Source of the DNA: Bacteroidota bacterium
GTDB lineage: Bacteria > Bacteroidota > Rhodothermia > Rhodothermales > Rubricoccaceae
Assembly (NCBI GenBank): GCA_039821555.1
Contig: JBCBNX010000016.1
Coordinates: 1 to 64,000, forward strand
Direction of reading: 5' to 3'
DNA length: 64,000 nt
Part shown: positions 44,026 to 51,244 of the stretch, in pieces
Layout of the letters: every line of letters starts with the position of its first letter
Numbering within the stretch: the first letter of the stretch is position 1
Position numbers and translations under genes: made by a program
Notes under the pieces: model-generated
Seen by the model: only the letters and a program-made list of their open reading frames with translations
Database searches by the model: none
Told to the model about the DNA's origin: nothing

Positions 44026-45138
44026 ATGTATCGCGCCCTCCGCTCTCTCCTCTTCCGCCTCGATGCTGAGTGGGCGCACCATGCTGGCATGGCAGCCGCA
44101 GGGCTTGGGCAGCAGGTCCCCGGCGTGATCCGTCGCCTGTTCGCGTTCGACGATGCGCGGCTCGCCCAGACGCTGTGGCCTGAGCGCGGCGGCCTGCGCT
44201 TCCGCAACCCCGTCGGCCTCGCGGCCGGCTTCGACAAGAACGCGGAGCGGGTGCCGTTCTGGGACGCGCTCGGCTTCGGCTTCGTCGAGGTCGGTTCGGT
44301 CACGGCCCGTTCTAGCGACGGCAACCCGACCCCACGCGCCTTCCGGCTGCCCGACGACGGTGCCCTCGTCAACCGGATGGGCCTCAACAACGACGGCGCC
44401 GCGGCCATCGCCGCGCGGCTAGCCTCGACGGCGCTTCCCGACCGCTTCGTGCTCGGCGTGAACGTCGCCAAGACCCACAGCCCGGATATCCTCGGCGACG
44501 CCGCCCTCGACGACTTTGCTACGTCCGTGCGGTACGTCGCGCGGCACGCGGCCTACCTCGCGCTCAACGTCTCATGCCCCAACACGGCTGAGGGCAAAAC
44601 CTTCGAAGAGCCCGACGCGCTCAACGGGCTCCTCACACGCGTGCTGGCCGTGCTCGACGACCTCGGCGTGCGCCCGCCCGTCCTCGTCAAGTTCTCGCCG
44701 CCGACGCTTGCGGACGGGGCTCCTGACTTCGGCGGCGTGGATGAACTCGTCGCGCTGTGTCTCCGGCATGGGGTGGACGGCTTCATCGCCACGAACACCG
44801 CCTCGGACCGCGCGGGCCTCACAACGGACGCGGCCACGCTCGCTGAGATCGGGCGCGGCGGCCTAAGCGGCGCGCCGCTGCAAGCCCGCTCGACGGCACT
44901 CGTGCGCCGCCTCTACCAATGCACCGACGGCGCCGTGCCCATTATCGGCGTCGGCGGCGTGGATTCGAGCGCCGCGGCCTATGAGAAGATCTGCGCCGGG
45001 GCCTCGCTGGTGGCGCTCTACACGGGGCTCGTCTACGAGGGCCCGGGCCTCGTGGGGCGCATCAACCGCGACCTGGTCCGCTTCCTCGACCGCGACGGCT
45101 TCGGCACGATTGCCGAGGCGGTCGGCGCCAGCGTCTAG
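44026..45138 (+). CDS. pyrD: Class 2 dihydroorotate dehydrogenase
   Basis: A 370-residue quinone-dependent enzyme of pyrimidine synthesis, bound to the inner membrane. The N-terminal helical extension (about 1-45) and the blocks NPVGLAAGFDKNAE, FGFVEVGSVTARSSDGNPTPRAF (in parts) and NRMGLNNDGAAA are class 2. The FMN site ends IGVGGVDSSAAAYEKICAGASLVALYTGLVYEGP, in segments. Where most class 2 enzymes have a catalytic serine in NxSSPN, this one reads NVSCPNTAEGKTF, so the base is probably Cys184, as in class 1. The last codons are part of a tandem duplication that continues past the stop. Confidence 0.95.
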   Translation: MYRALRSLLFRLDAEWAHHAGMAAAGLGQQVPGVIRRLFAFDDARLAQTLWPERGGLRFRNPVGLAAGFDKNAERVPFWDALGFGFVEVGSVTARSSDGNPTPRAFRLPDDGALVNRMGLNNDGAAAIAARLASTALPDRFVLGVNVAKTHSPDILGDAALDDFATSVRYVARHAAYLALNVSCPNTAEGKTFEEPDALNGLLTRVLAVLDDLGVRPPVLVKFSPPTLADGAPDFGGVDELVALCLRHGVDGFIATNTASDRAGLTTDAATLAEIGRGGLSGAPLQARSTALVRRLYQCTDGAVPIIGVGGVDSSAAAYEKICAGASLVALYTGLVYEGPGLVGRINRDLVRFLDRDGFGTIAEAVGASV

Positions 45139-45201
45139 CGGCCGGCGCCAGCGTCTAGCGGCCGGCGCTACGCCTAGATCTTGCTACCTAGATCTTGCTA
45201 C
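45124..45201 (+). repeat. Nested tandem duplications across the pyrD end
   Basis: A 20-base unit (GGCGCCAGCGTCTAGCGGCC) occurs twice in tandem at 45124-45163, the first copy containing the pyrD stop codon. A third, partial unit follows. Directly after, a 14-base unit (CTAGATCTTGCTAC) occurs twice at 45174-45201. The second copy supplies the stop codon of the convergent gene on the minus strand. Confidence 0.85.
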
Positions 45202-45719
45202 CAGGTGCAGAGCGTTGCGTCGGGGTTCGGAGGTGCCGTGCTGTTGTCGTTGCCGTCGGTCCAGGTCTCGGACTCCTGCCAGTAGTCGGTCCGAAGGACG
45301 AGGCAGCCGGGGCGGGGTCCGAAGACGTAGACCTCGACCCGCGTCATGCCTGTCTCCACGGGGACCTGGTGGATGTGGATGTAGGGCACCGCTCCGTTCT
45401 GCACGATGTGTCGCCGGACGCCGTTGGCGGTCGTAGCCGTGCGTGGCCGCCCGACGTAGGTGTCTGTGACATCGAGGGGGTACCCCAGGTCGGACATGGA
45501 GAGGCTAGCCAGCCGGGCCGTGTTCTCACCGGCACCGCCCATCGCCTCCGGCTTCTGGTACCACGCGACGATCTCGGCGGCCAGCTCTACGCCCATGTAG
45601 GCGTAGCGGTCGAGCTCGGACTTGGAGCGGTTCTCTTCGAAGCTCTCGATGCCTGTCACCACGGCGAGACCTACGACGACGATGCCGAGAACGAGGAGCA
45701 AGAGTTGCTGCTGGCCCAT
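45198..45719 (-). CDS. Small membrane-anchored protein, MGQQQ family, paralogue 2
   Basis: 173 residues. It begins MGQQQLLLLVLGIVVVGLA, a hydrophobic helix with almost no cytoplasmic part, followed by GIESFEENRSKSELD and a mostly hydrophilic exported domain ending in DATLCTW. This N-terminus recurs in the two other copies in the window and resembles pilin-like anchors without a cleavable leader. The exported domains differ (this one has TYVGRPRTATTANG and CLVLRTDYWQ) but share LGYPLD, the VRRHI/HIHQ region and the terminal Trp. Function unknown; pilus- or fibre-like surface display is possible. Confidence 0.8.
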   Translation of the reverse strand: MGQQQLLLLVLGIVVVGLAVVTGIESFEENRSKSELDRYAYMGVELAAEIVAWYQKPEAMGGAGENTARLASLSMSDLGYPLDVTDTYVGRPRTATTANGVRRHIVQNGAVPYIHIHQVPVETGMTRVEVYVFGPRPGCLVLRTDYWQESETWTDGNDNSTAPPNPDATLCTW

Positions 45720-46072
45720 GACCGGGTGCGGTGTGCGATGTGGGAGACACCTCGACGGTCTGCAAGAGGTGCACCATCGCAGCGATCTCTGAGCACGTAG
45801 CGGTCGCAGAGCCCATCAACACCCCCCGATTGTCGCGTCTGTTTGGTCGGACGAGACAGTGACGTGCGGACGTCCCTGCCTCTGCGCAAACACGCGAGGC
45901 CTACTATGACCCCGTACCCATTTCAAAAACGTAGCAGGCTCTGGACAAGACCCCGTCGCGGACCTTGGCACCGCCTCCGATCCCAAAGCGTGGATGCCCG
46001 TGTGCCCCGCCAACCACTAGGGCTCTCGGGGCACACGGGCGAAAGACGATGACGCTGTCGCCGGAAGCCGCG
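45720..46072 (-). other. 353-bp spacer between the two tandem paralogues
   Basis: No gene is supported. The right part holds a 14-base perfect hairpin (45996-46040) that probably ends transcription of the upstream paralogue. The left part should contain the promoter of the downstream one. No other structure noticed. Confidence 0.5.
45996..46040 (-). terminator. Strong hairpin after MGQQQ paralogue 3
   Basis: GCCCGTGTGCCCCG and CGGGGCACACGGGC form a perfect 14-base stem with a 17-base loop, 32 bp past the stop codon of the gene at 46073-46594. A T run is lacking, so it may be a terminator or an RNA-stabilising hairpin. Confidence 0.65.
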
Positions 46073-46594
46073 CTACCAGGAGCAGAGCGTCCCGTTGGGG
46101 TTGTCCGGCACGTTGTTTCCGGTCTTCCCGTCGCTCCACGCTACGGACTCCAAGTAGAAGTCGGACCGGGAGACGATGCACTCGGGATAGGGACCGAAGA
46201 CGTATACCTCGACCCGGACGGCGCCCGACTGAATCGGATCTTGGTGAATGTGCAGGCGGGGATTCGTGTCGTCCCCGTAGACGTAGCGCCAGACACCGTT
46301 TGCACTCGTGCCGGTGCGTGACCCGTCGCCCGAGCCTTCCGTCACATCCAGATCATAGCCCAAAGCGGCCATGTCCAGATTTGCCAGGTTGCTCGTCACC
46401 TCACCGCCGCCGCCCATCGCCTCGGGCTTCTTGTACCACGCGATGATCTCACCGGCCATCTCCACGCCCATGCCGACGTAGGTGTCGATTTCAGACTTGG
46501 CCTTGTTCTCGGTGAAGCTCTCGATGCCGACGACGACCGCGAGGCCGACGATCACGATGCCGAGGACGAGGAGGAGAAGTTGTTGCTGGCCCAT
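46073..46594 (-). CDS. Small membrane-anchored protein, MGQQQ family, paralogue 3
   Basis: 173 residues starting MGQQQLLLLVLGIVIVGLA, then VVGIESFTENKAKSEID and an exported domain (GMGVEMAGEIIAWYKKPEAMG, in part, then DLDVTEGSGDGSRTGTSANG) ending GTLCSW. It is upstream of paralogue 2 in the same direction, with a 353-bp gap and a hairpin between, so each copy is likely a separate transcription unit. The aligned exported domains share a pair of cysteines near positions 150 and 171, perhaps a disulfide. No catalytic motif is visible. Confidence 0.8.
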   Translation of the reverse strand: MGQQQLLLLVLGIVIVGLAVVVGIESFTENKAKSEIDTYVGMGVEMAGEIIAWYKKPEAMGGGGEVTSNLANLDMAALGYDLDVTEGSGDGSRTGTSANGVWRYVYGDDTNPRLHIHQDPIQSGAVRVEVYVFGPYPECIVSRSDFYLESVAWSDGKTGNNVPDNPNGTLCSW

Positions 46595-46864
46595 GAGTCA
46601 GAGGAGGTTAGGTGTAGGGGTTGGGGGACACTCAGCCGTTGCACAATGCACATGCCACTCTCCCTGCTAGCCGTCGCGTTCGGCACCTCGGTGCTGTTCT
46701 CACGCTTCAGATTGAGGTATTGCCGCCCTCGTGCACCTGCACGGCGCCTCTGGACGGGCAGGTTGGGTGAAGTGGTCCCATGGCCTGGCATGTTTCCTCC
46801 ACCACGGATTTCCCCGGCCGGTATCTTTTCAAACACCGCTCCTGTCCCCTCACGCTCGTCTTCC

Positions 46865-49336
46865 ATGCGCCACCGCGCTTTTCTCGTCGCCCTCGTTGTA
46901 GGGCTGCTGCTCCTCGCGCCTGCGACCGTGGCTCAGTCCGACCGCATCCAGGCAACCGACCTCTTCCAGCTCCGCCAGCTCGGCGACGTGACGCTCTCGC
47001 CGTCGGGCCGCTTCGCGGTCTACACGGTCACCTCGGTCGTGGAAAAAGCCGATGGCGACCGCACCTACCGTACGCACCTCTGGCTAGCCGACACCGAGGG
47101 CGGACGCCCACCGCGCGCGCTAACCTCGGGCGAGACCAGCGCCTCGCAGCCTGCGTGGGCCCCGGACGAAACGGCGCTGACGTTCATACGCGTGGTGGAC
47201 GGCAGGCCGCAGGCGTTCGTGCTGCCCCTGACCGGCGGCGAGGCCCGCCAGGCCACACGCCTGCCCTATGGGGTACGTAGGCCGCAGTGGTCCCCTGACG
47301 GCACGCGGCTGCTCGTCGCCTCGACGCTGCCGCACCACGCCGTCGACTCGCTGGAGAGCGGCGGCCCGGCGTGGCCTGCCGAGCGCCCCGGCCGCAGCGG
47401 CACGCCTCGGACCGACGCCGACCCCGACGGCTCGCTCGCCGCAGTGCAGGCCTACCTCGACGCCGCCGCTACGCGGACGCTCACGCCGGATGGCGCCCGC
47501 ATCGCCGAGGTGACGAGCCGCCTCGACTTCCAGGGCGAGCAGGGCCTCGACCCCGCGCCCAGCTACACGCACTACTTCGTCGTGCCCGTGCGCGCCGATG
47601 GCGAGATTGCCGAGGCCCAGGCCGTCACGCGTGGCTTCCGATCCCACTCGGGCGGCGTGTGGATGCGCGACGGCCAGCACATCCTCGTCGCGACGAGCCT
47701 GCGCGAAGACGTGCACCCCGACCGCGACCGCACGCGCGCGCTCTACATGCGCCGCATCACCGACGACCGCTACCGCACGGTCCTCGAACTGGACGGGTGG
47801 CAGCTCTCGCGTCCGCTCCCCTCGCCCGACGGCTTCTCGGTGGCGTTCCTCGGCCAGCGCCTCGCCGACGCGGGCTATGCCCAGACCGAGGCTGGCGTGC
47901 TGCGCCTCGACGGCTCGCCGCCCGTGTGGCTCACCGACGACTTCGACCGCAGCGTGACCGACGCCGCGTGGTCGGCCAACGGATGGTTCCTCTATTTCAC
48001 CGCGCCGGACCAGGGCGCCTTCCCGCTCTTCCGCGCCCCGACGGGCTACGCGCCGCTCCCCGAACGCCAGTTCACGGGCGACGAGTACCAGGCTGCCGCC
48101 GACAGCGCAGCCATCGCCGACTCGCTTCGCGCCATCGGCGAGCTGCCCGACTCGCCGTTCGAGGACGAGGACGCGACGGGCCTGGAGGGCGAGTTCGAGG
48201 TCGTCGAGATCAGCACCGAGGAGCGCATCCGCGCCGACAGCCTCGCCCGCGCCGCCGCCGACTCGACCTTTCGCGCCGACAGCCTCGCCCTCACCGCCAT
48301 TCAGCGCCTCACGTCGCCCACCACCGGCATCCGCAGCTTCGGCGCCGGCCCGGCCACCATCGCCTACGTGGAGACGACGCCGCAGAACCCCTACGAGTTG
48401 GTGGCGACGAGCCTCAGCGGGCAGCGCGTCCGCCGCCTCACCCGCCACAACGCCGACTGGCTCGCGGGCAAGCAACTGGCGACCTACGAGCCCTACTCCG
48501 CCGCACAGTTCATCGCCGACACCGTAGGCGTGACGCCGGGTCTCGGCTTCGGCCCCGACGAGGTCGTGCTCGACACCATCGCTACGTCGCTGGACGTGTG
48601 GGTGATGCGCCCGCCCGGCTTACGGAGCGGCCAGCGCGCGCCGCTCATGGTACAGATTCACGGCGGCCCCATGGCCATGTGGGGCCCCGGCGAGGCGACG
48701 ATGTGGCACGAGTTCCAGTACCTCGCCGCGCAGGGCTACGGCATTGTGTTCACGAACCCGCGCGGCTCGGGCGGCTACGGCTCGGCGTTCCGCCGGGCCA
48801 ACTTCCAGGACTGGGGCGCGGGGCCAACGGACGATGTACTGAAGGCCGCCGACCTCGCGGCGGCGCTGCCGTGGGTGGACCCCCAACGGCAAGTCGTCAC
48901 GGGTGGCTCGTATGCCGGCTACCTGACGGCGTGGATCGTCTCGCAGACGGACCGCTTCCAGGCGGCCGTCGCCCAGCGCGGCGTCTACGACCTCGACACG
49001 TTTTTCGGCGAAGGCAACGCATGGCGTCTTGTGGAGTCGCACTTCGGCGGCTTCCCGTGGGACGAGGAGGCCAGCATCGCGCTCGCGCTCAACTCGCCGC
49101 TGACGTTCGTGACCGACATCCGCACGCCGCTGCTGATCCTGCATGCGAGCCAAGACCTCCGCACCGGCGTCTCGCAGTCAGAGATGCTCTACCGCAGCCT
49201 CAAGGTGCTGGAGCGCCCCGTCGAGTACGTCCGCTACCCGAACGCGGGCCACGACCTCTCGCGCACCGGCGACCCCGACCAGCGCCTCGACCGCTTGCTC
49301 CGCATCCGCGAGTTCATGGGGCGCTTCGTGGAATAG
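46865..49336 (+). CDS. Secreted S9-family prolyl oligopeptidase
   Basis: 823 residues from ATG 46865 (MRHRAFLVALVVGLLLLAP is a signal peptide). An earlier in-frame start would run through the divergent promoter region. An N-terminal propeller (WSPDGTRLLVAS-type repeats, residues about 30-560) shields the C-terminal alpha/beta-hydrolase domain with catalytic Ser682 (GGSYAGYL), Asp764 (HASQDLRTG) and His796 (NAGHDLSRTG). It should cleave short peptides in the periplasm or outside. Divergent from the MGQQQ paralogues. Confidence 0.95.
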   Translation: MRHRAFLVALVVGLLLLAPATVAQSDRIQATDLFQLRQLGDVTLSPSGRFAVYTVTSVVEKADGDRTYRTHLWLADTEGGRPPRALTSGETSASQPAWAPDETALTFIRVVDGRPQAFVLPLTGGEARQATRLPYGVRRPQWSPDGTRLLVASTLPHHAVDSLESGGPAWPAERPGRSGTPRTDADPDGSLAAVQAYLDAAATRTLTPDGARIAEVTSRLDFQGEQGLDPAPSYTHYFVVPVRADGEIAEAQAVTRGFRSHSGGVWMRDGQHILVATSLREDVHPDRDRTRALYMRRITDDRYRTVLELDGWQLSRPLPSPDGFSVAFLGQRLADAGYAQTEAGVLRLDGSPPVWLTDDFDRSVTDAAWSANGWFLYFTAPDQGAFPLFRAPTGYAPLPERQFTGDEYQAAADSAAIADSLRAIGELPDSPFEDEDATGLEGEFEVVEISTEERIRADSLARAAADSTFRADSLALTAIQRLTSPTTGIRSFGAGPATIAYVETTPQNPYELVATSLSGQRVRRLTRHNADWLAGKQLATYEPYSAAQFIADTVGVTPGLGFGPDEVVLDTIATSLDVWVMRPPGLRSGQRAPLMVQIHGGPMAMWGPGEATMWHEFQYLAAQGYGIVFTNPRGSGGYGSAFRRANFQDWGAGPTDDVLKAADLAAALPWVDPQRQVVTGGSYAGYLTAWIVSQTDRFQAAVAQRGVYDLDTFFGEGNAWRLVESHFGGFPWDEEASIALALNSPLTFVTDIRTPLLILHASQDLRTGVSQSEMLYRSLKVLERPVEYVRYPNAGHDLSRTGDPDQRLDRLLRIREFMGRFVE

Positions 49337-49379
49337 ATCGAGCCATGAACTAGGGCGCAGGCCGGCTGGGTCATACACA

Positions 49380-49423
49380 GACGAGGCAGCGGCTATCCCA
49401 CCACGGTCAGCCGCCGCCTCGTC
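49380..49423. terminator. Shared hairpin between S9 peptidase and ccoP
   Basis: GACGAGGCAGCGGCT pairs with AGCCGCCGCCTCGTC (14 of 15) across a 14-base loop, between two convergent genes (stops at 49336 and 49442). It probably terminates in both directions, although T runs are short. Confidence 0.65.
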
Positions 49424-49441
49424 CTTCTCCACCCGGCCCGG

Positions 49442-50092
49442 TCAGTTGACCGGATCGCCTTCGGGTGCCTTGCCGCCAGGCACGTTCGTGCCTTCGATCG
49501 ACTTCACGTAGGCCATCACGCCCGCGCGCTCCTCGTCGGTGAGGATCGCCCCCCACGGCGTCATACCCTTCTCGATCACGCCCTCGGTGATGACGCGGAA
49601 AATGGCGTCCGGCTCGCCGCCGTGGATGGCGTAAGTGTCGGTGAGGTTGGGTCCGATGAGCCCCTCGCCCTGCTGACCGTGGCAGGCCGCGCAGTTGGCC
49701 GTGAACAACTCCTGACCGACGGCAATGAGCGTCGCATCGCCGATGTAGCCGTCGAGGGCACGGGCATCGGTCTGGAAGCCAGGGTTGGCTTCGGCGTAGG
49801 CTAGCCGCGTGTCGGTCAGGTCGACCTGCGAGGCGGCGAGGTTTTCCTCGTAGGTGGGAATCCAGTCAAAGACGTACATCCCGAGCACGTAGGCTGGCGC
49901 GAAGAGGACGCACAGGACAAAGAGCCACACCCACCAGCCGGGCATGGGGTTGTCGTACTCGCGGATGCCGTCGTACTTGTGGCCTTGGATGACCTGGTCG
50001 TCGTTGCCGCCGCCGTAGAACAAGGCTCCGAGGTTGGTGTCGTGCTCCGGGACGTGCTTCGGCGCGTTGGGTTTAGAAGGCGTCTGGCTCAT
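49442..50092 (-). CDS. ccoP: Cytochrome c oxidase cbb3-type subunit III (mono-haem)
   Basis: 216 residues. N-terminal cytoplasmic part with EYDNPMPGWWVWLFVLCVLFA leading into a membrane helix, as in all CcoP proteins. The periplasmic cytochrome c domain has a single haem site CAACH near residue 133 and a methionine in KGMTPWG. Proteobacterial CcoP has two haems; a single one is common in Bacteroidota. It hands electrons from the soluble carrier to CcoO/CcoN. Its start overlaps the ccoQ stop by four bases. Confidence 0.95.
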   Translation of the reverse strand: MSQTPSKPNAPKHVPEHDTNLGALFYGGGNDDQVIQGHKYDGIREYDNPMPGWWVWLFVLCVLFAPAYVLGMYVFDWIPTYEENLAASQVDLTDTRLAYAEANPGFQTDARALDGYIGDATLIAVGQELFTANCAACHGQQGEGLIGPNLTDTYAIHGGEPDAIFRVITEGVIEKGMTPWGAILTDEERAGVMAYVKSIEGTNVPGGKAPEGDPVN

Positions 50093-50289
50093 GGCTCAGC
50101 TAGGCTATACTCGGTCGGGGTGAGGACGTGGTCGTCGTCCAGCGGGAGGTTCTTGAAGGTGGCACGCTCGCTCTTCGAGAAGCCGAAGAAGGCGATGGCG
50201 CACCCGCACAAAAAGGCGACGACGAAGGCGATCAGGCCGATCTCGGAGAGCGCGCCCACTTCGAGGGCACGCACGGCTTCTTTCATCAT
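50089..50289 (-). CDS. ccoQ: Cbb3-type oxidase subunit CcoQ-like
   Basis: 66 residues with one membrane helix (IGLIAFVVAFLCGCAIAFFGF) and a polar tail. Size, topology and the place between ccoO and ccoP identify it as the CcoQ/FixQ-type subunit that stabilises the complex; sequence alone is weakly conserved. Four seven-base repeat units lie immediately before its start codon. Confidence 0.85.
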   Translation of the reverse strand: MMKEAVRALEVGALSEIGLIAFVVAFLCGCAIAFFGFSKSERATFKNLPLDDDHVLTPTEYSLAEP

Positions 50290-50293
50290 AGCG

Positions 50294-50324
50294 GTCGAGG
50301 GTCGTAGGTCATGGGTCGCAGGTC
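50294..50324 (-). repeat. Heptanucleotide tract in the ccoQ leader
   Basis: On the coding strand four seven-base units of pattern CNNNGAC (CTGCGAC, CCATGAC, CTACGAC, CCTCGAC) follow each other and end about four bases before the ccoQ start codon. Confidence 0.75.
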
Positions 50325-50347
50325 AGTCTAGCCAGCACGTCGGGGCG

Positions 50348-51082
50348 TCACTCCGCGAGCGCGACCGTGGCGTCGGGGGCGTTCGGGCTATCGTCAAAGG
50401 TGGCTTTGGCTTCGACGCCGAGGCTCTGGAGATAGGCCACCATCGCGACGATCTGCTTGCGCTCGATGCCCTGCGGGCCGCCCTGGCTCGCCACCTCGGC
50501 GGCGATCTCGGCGGCCTGCGTCTCGGCGTCCGCGACGGCGCTCGCGATCTGCTCGTCGGTGTAGGGCAGGCCGAGCGCCTGGAGCGTACTTAGCTTCGCC
50601 GGGAGGTCGTCGATGCGGAGCGGCTTGCGCATCATGTGGGCGTAGGGCGGCATGATCGAGTTAGGGCTCGTCGAGCGCGGGTTCTCCATGTGGCGCACGT
50701 GCCAGAGGTGCGGGTATTTGCCGCCGACGCGGGCGAGGTCGGGACCGGTGCGCTTCGAGCCCCAGAGGTGGGGCGTCTCGTAGATCGTCTCCTCGGCGCG
50801 CGAATACGGGCCGTAGCGCTCGACCTCGTGGCGGAACGGCCGCACCATCTGGCTGTGGCAGTTGTTGCAGCCCTCGGCGATGTAGAGGTCGCGCCCGGCG
50901 AGTTCGAGCGGCGTCGGCGGCTCGAAGTTTTCCAGGTGCTCCACCTCGGCGGGCACGAGCAGGATCGGCGTCAGTTCGATCACCGTCCCGACGAGGATGG
51001 CGAGCACCGTGAGCACGGTGAAGATGATGGGCCAGCCTTCGAGCTTACGGTGGAAGCCGTGGGCTTGGATGAAGCGTTTCAT
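50348..51082 (-). CDS. ccoO: Cytochrome c oxidase cbb3-type subunit II
   Basis: 244 residues. One N-terminal membrane helix (WPIIFTVLTVLAILVGTVIEL, in part), then a mono-haem cytochrome c domain with CNNCHSQMVRPF and the typical YGPYSRAEE, WGSKRTGPDLARVG and MPPYAHM (Met ligand). A C-terminal helical extension of about 60 residues is added. It lies between ccoN and ccoQ. In many Bacteroidota ccoN and ccoO are fused; here they are separate and parted by a 162-bp spacer filled by a palindromic repeat. Confidence 0.95.
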   Translation of the reverse strand: MKRFIQAHGFHRKLEGWPIIFTVLTVLAILVGTVIELTPILLVPAEVEHLENFEPPTPLELAGRDLYIAEGCNNCHSQMVRPFRHEVERYGPYSRAEETIYETPHLWGSKRTGPDLARVGGKYPHLWHVRHMENPRSTSPNSIMPPYAHMMRKPLRIDDLPAKLSTLQALGLPYTDEQIASAVADAETQAAEIAAEVASQGGPQGIERKQIVAMVAYLQSLGVEAKATFDDSPNAPDATVALAE

Positions 51083-51112
51083 CGGGGTGAGTCTAGTCTG
51101 AATCCAAATGGA

Positions 51113-51233
51113 GTCGTCCTGAGCGAGCAGAGCGAGCCGAAGGATCTGCGGGCCAGCACCGAAGCCAAGCGCGAGGCACCTCGCTGGTACTGAGATCCTT
51201 CGACGTCGCCCTGCGGGCTTCGCTCAGGATGAC
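51113..51233. repeat. Dispersed intergenic palindrome (GTCATCCTGA family), copy 3, inside the cco operon
   Basis: Two inverted units of the type GTC-A/G-TCCTGAGCGA to GAAGGATCT: the left at 51113-51147, the right (reverse) at 51193-51233, separated by 45 bases. Together they can fold into a long stem. The copy fills most of the ccoN-ccoO spacer. Confidence 0.8.
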
Positions 51234-51244
51234 AAAAGAGGGCG

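Noticed and set aside
45843..46052. Possible small gene between the two MGQQQ paralogues
   Set aside because: The frame crosses the strong hairpin at 45996-46040 and has no protein-like composition.
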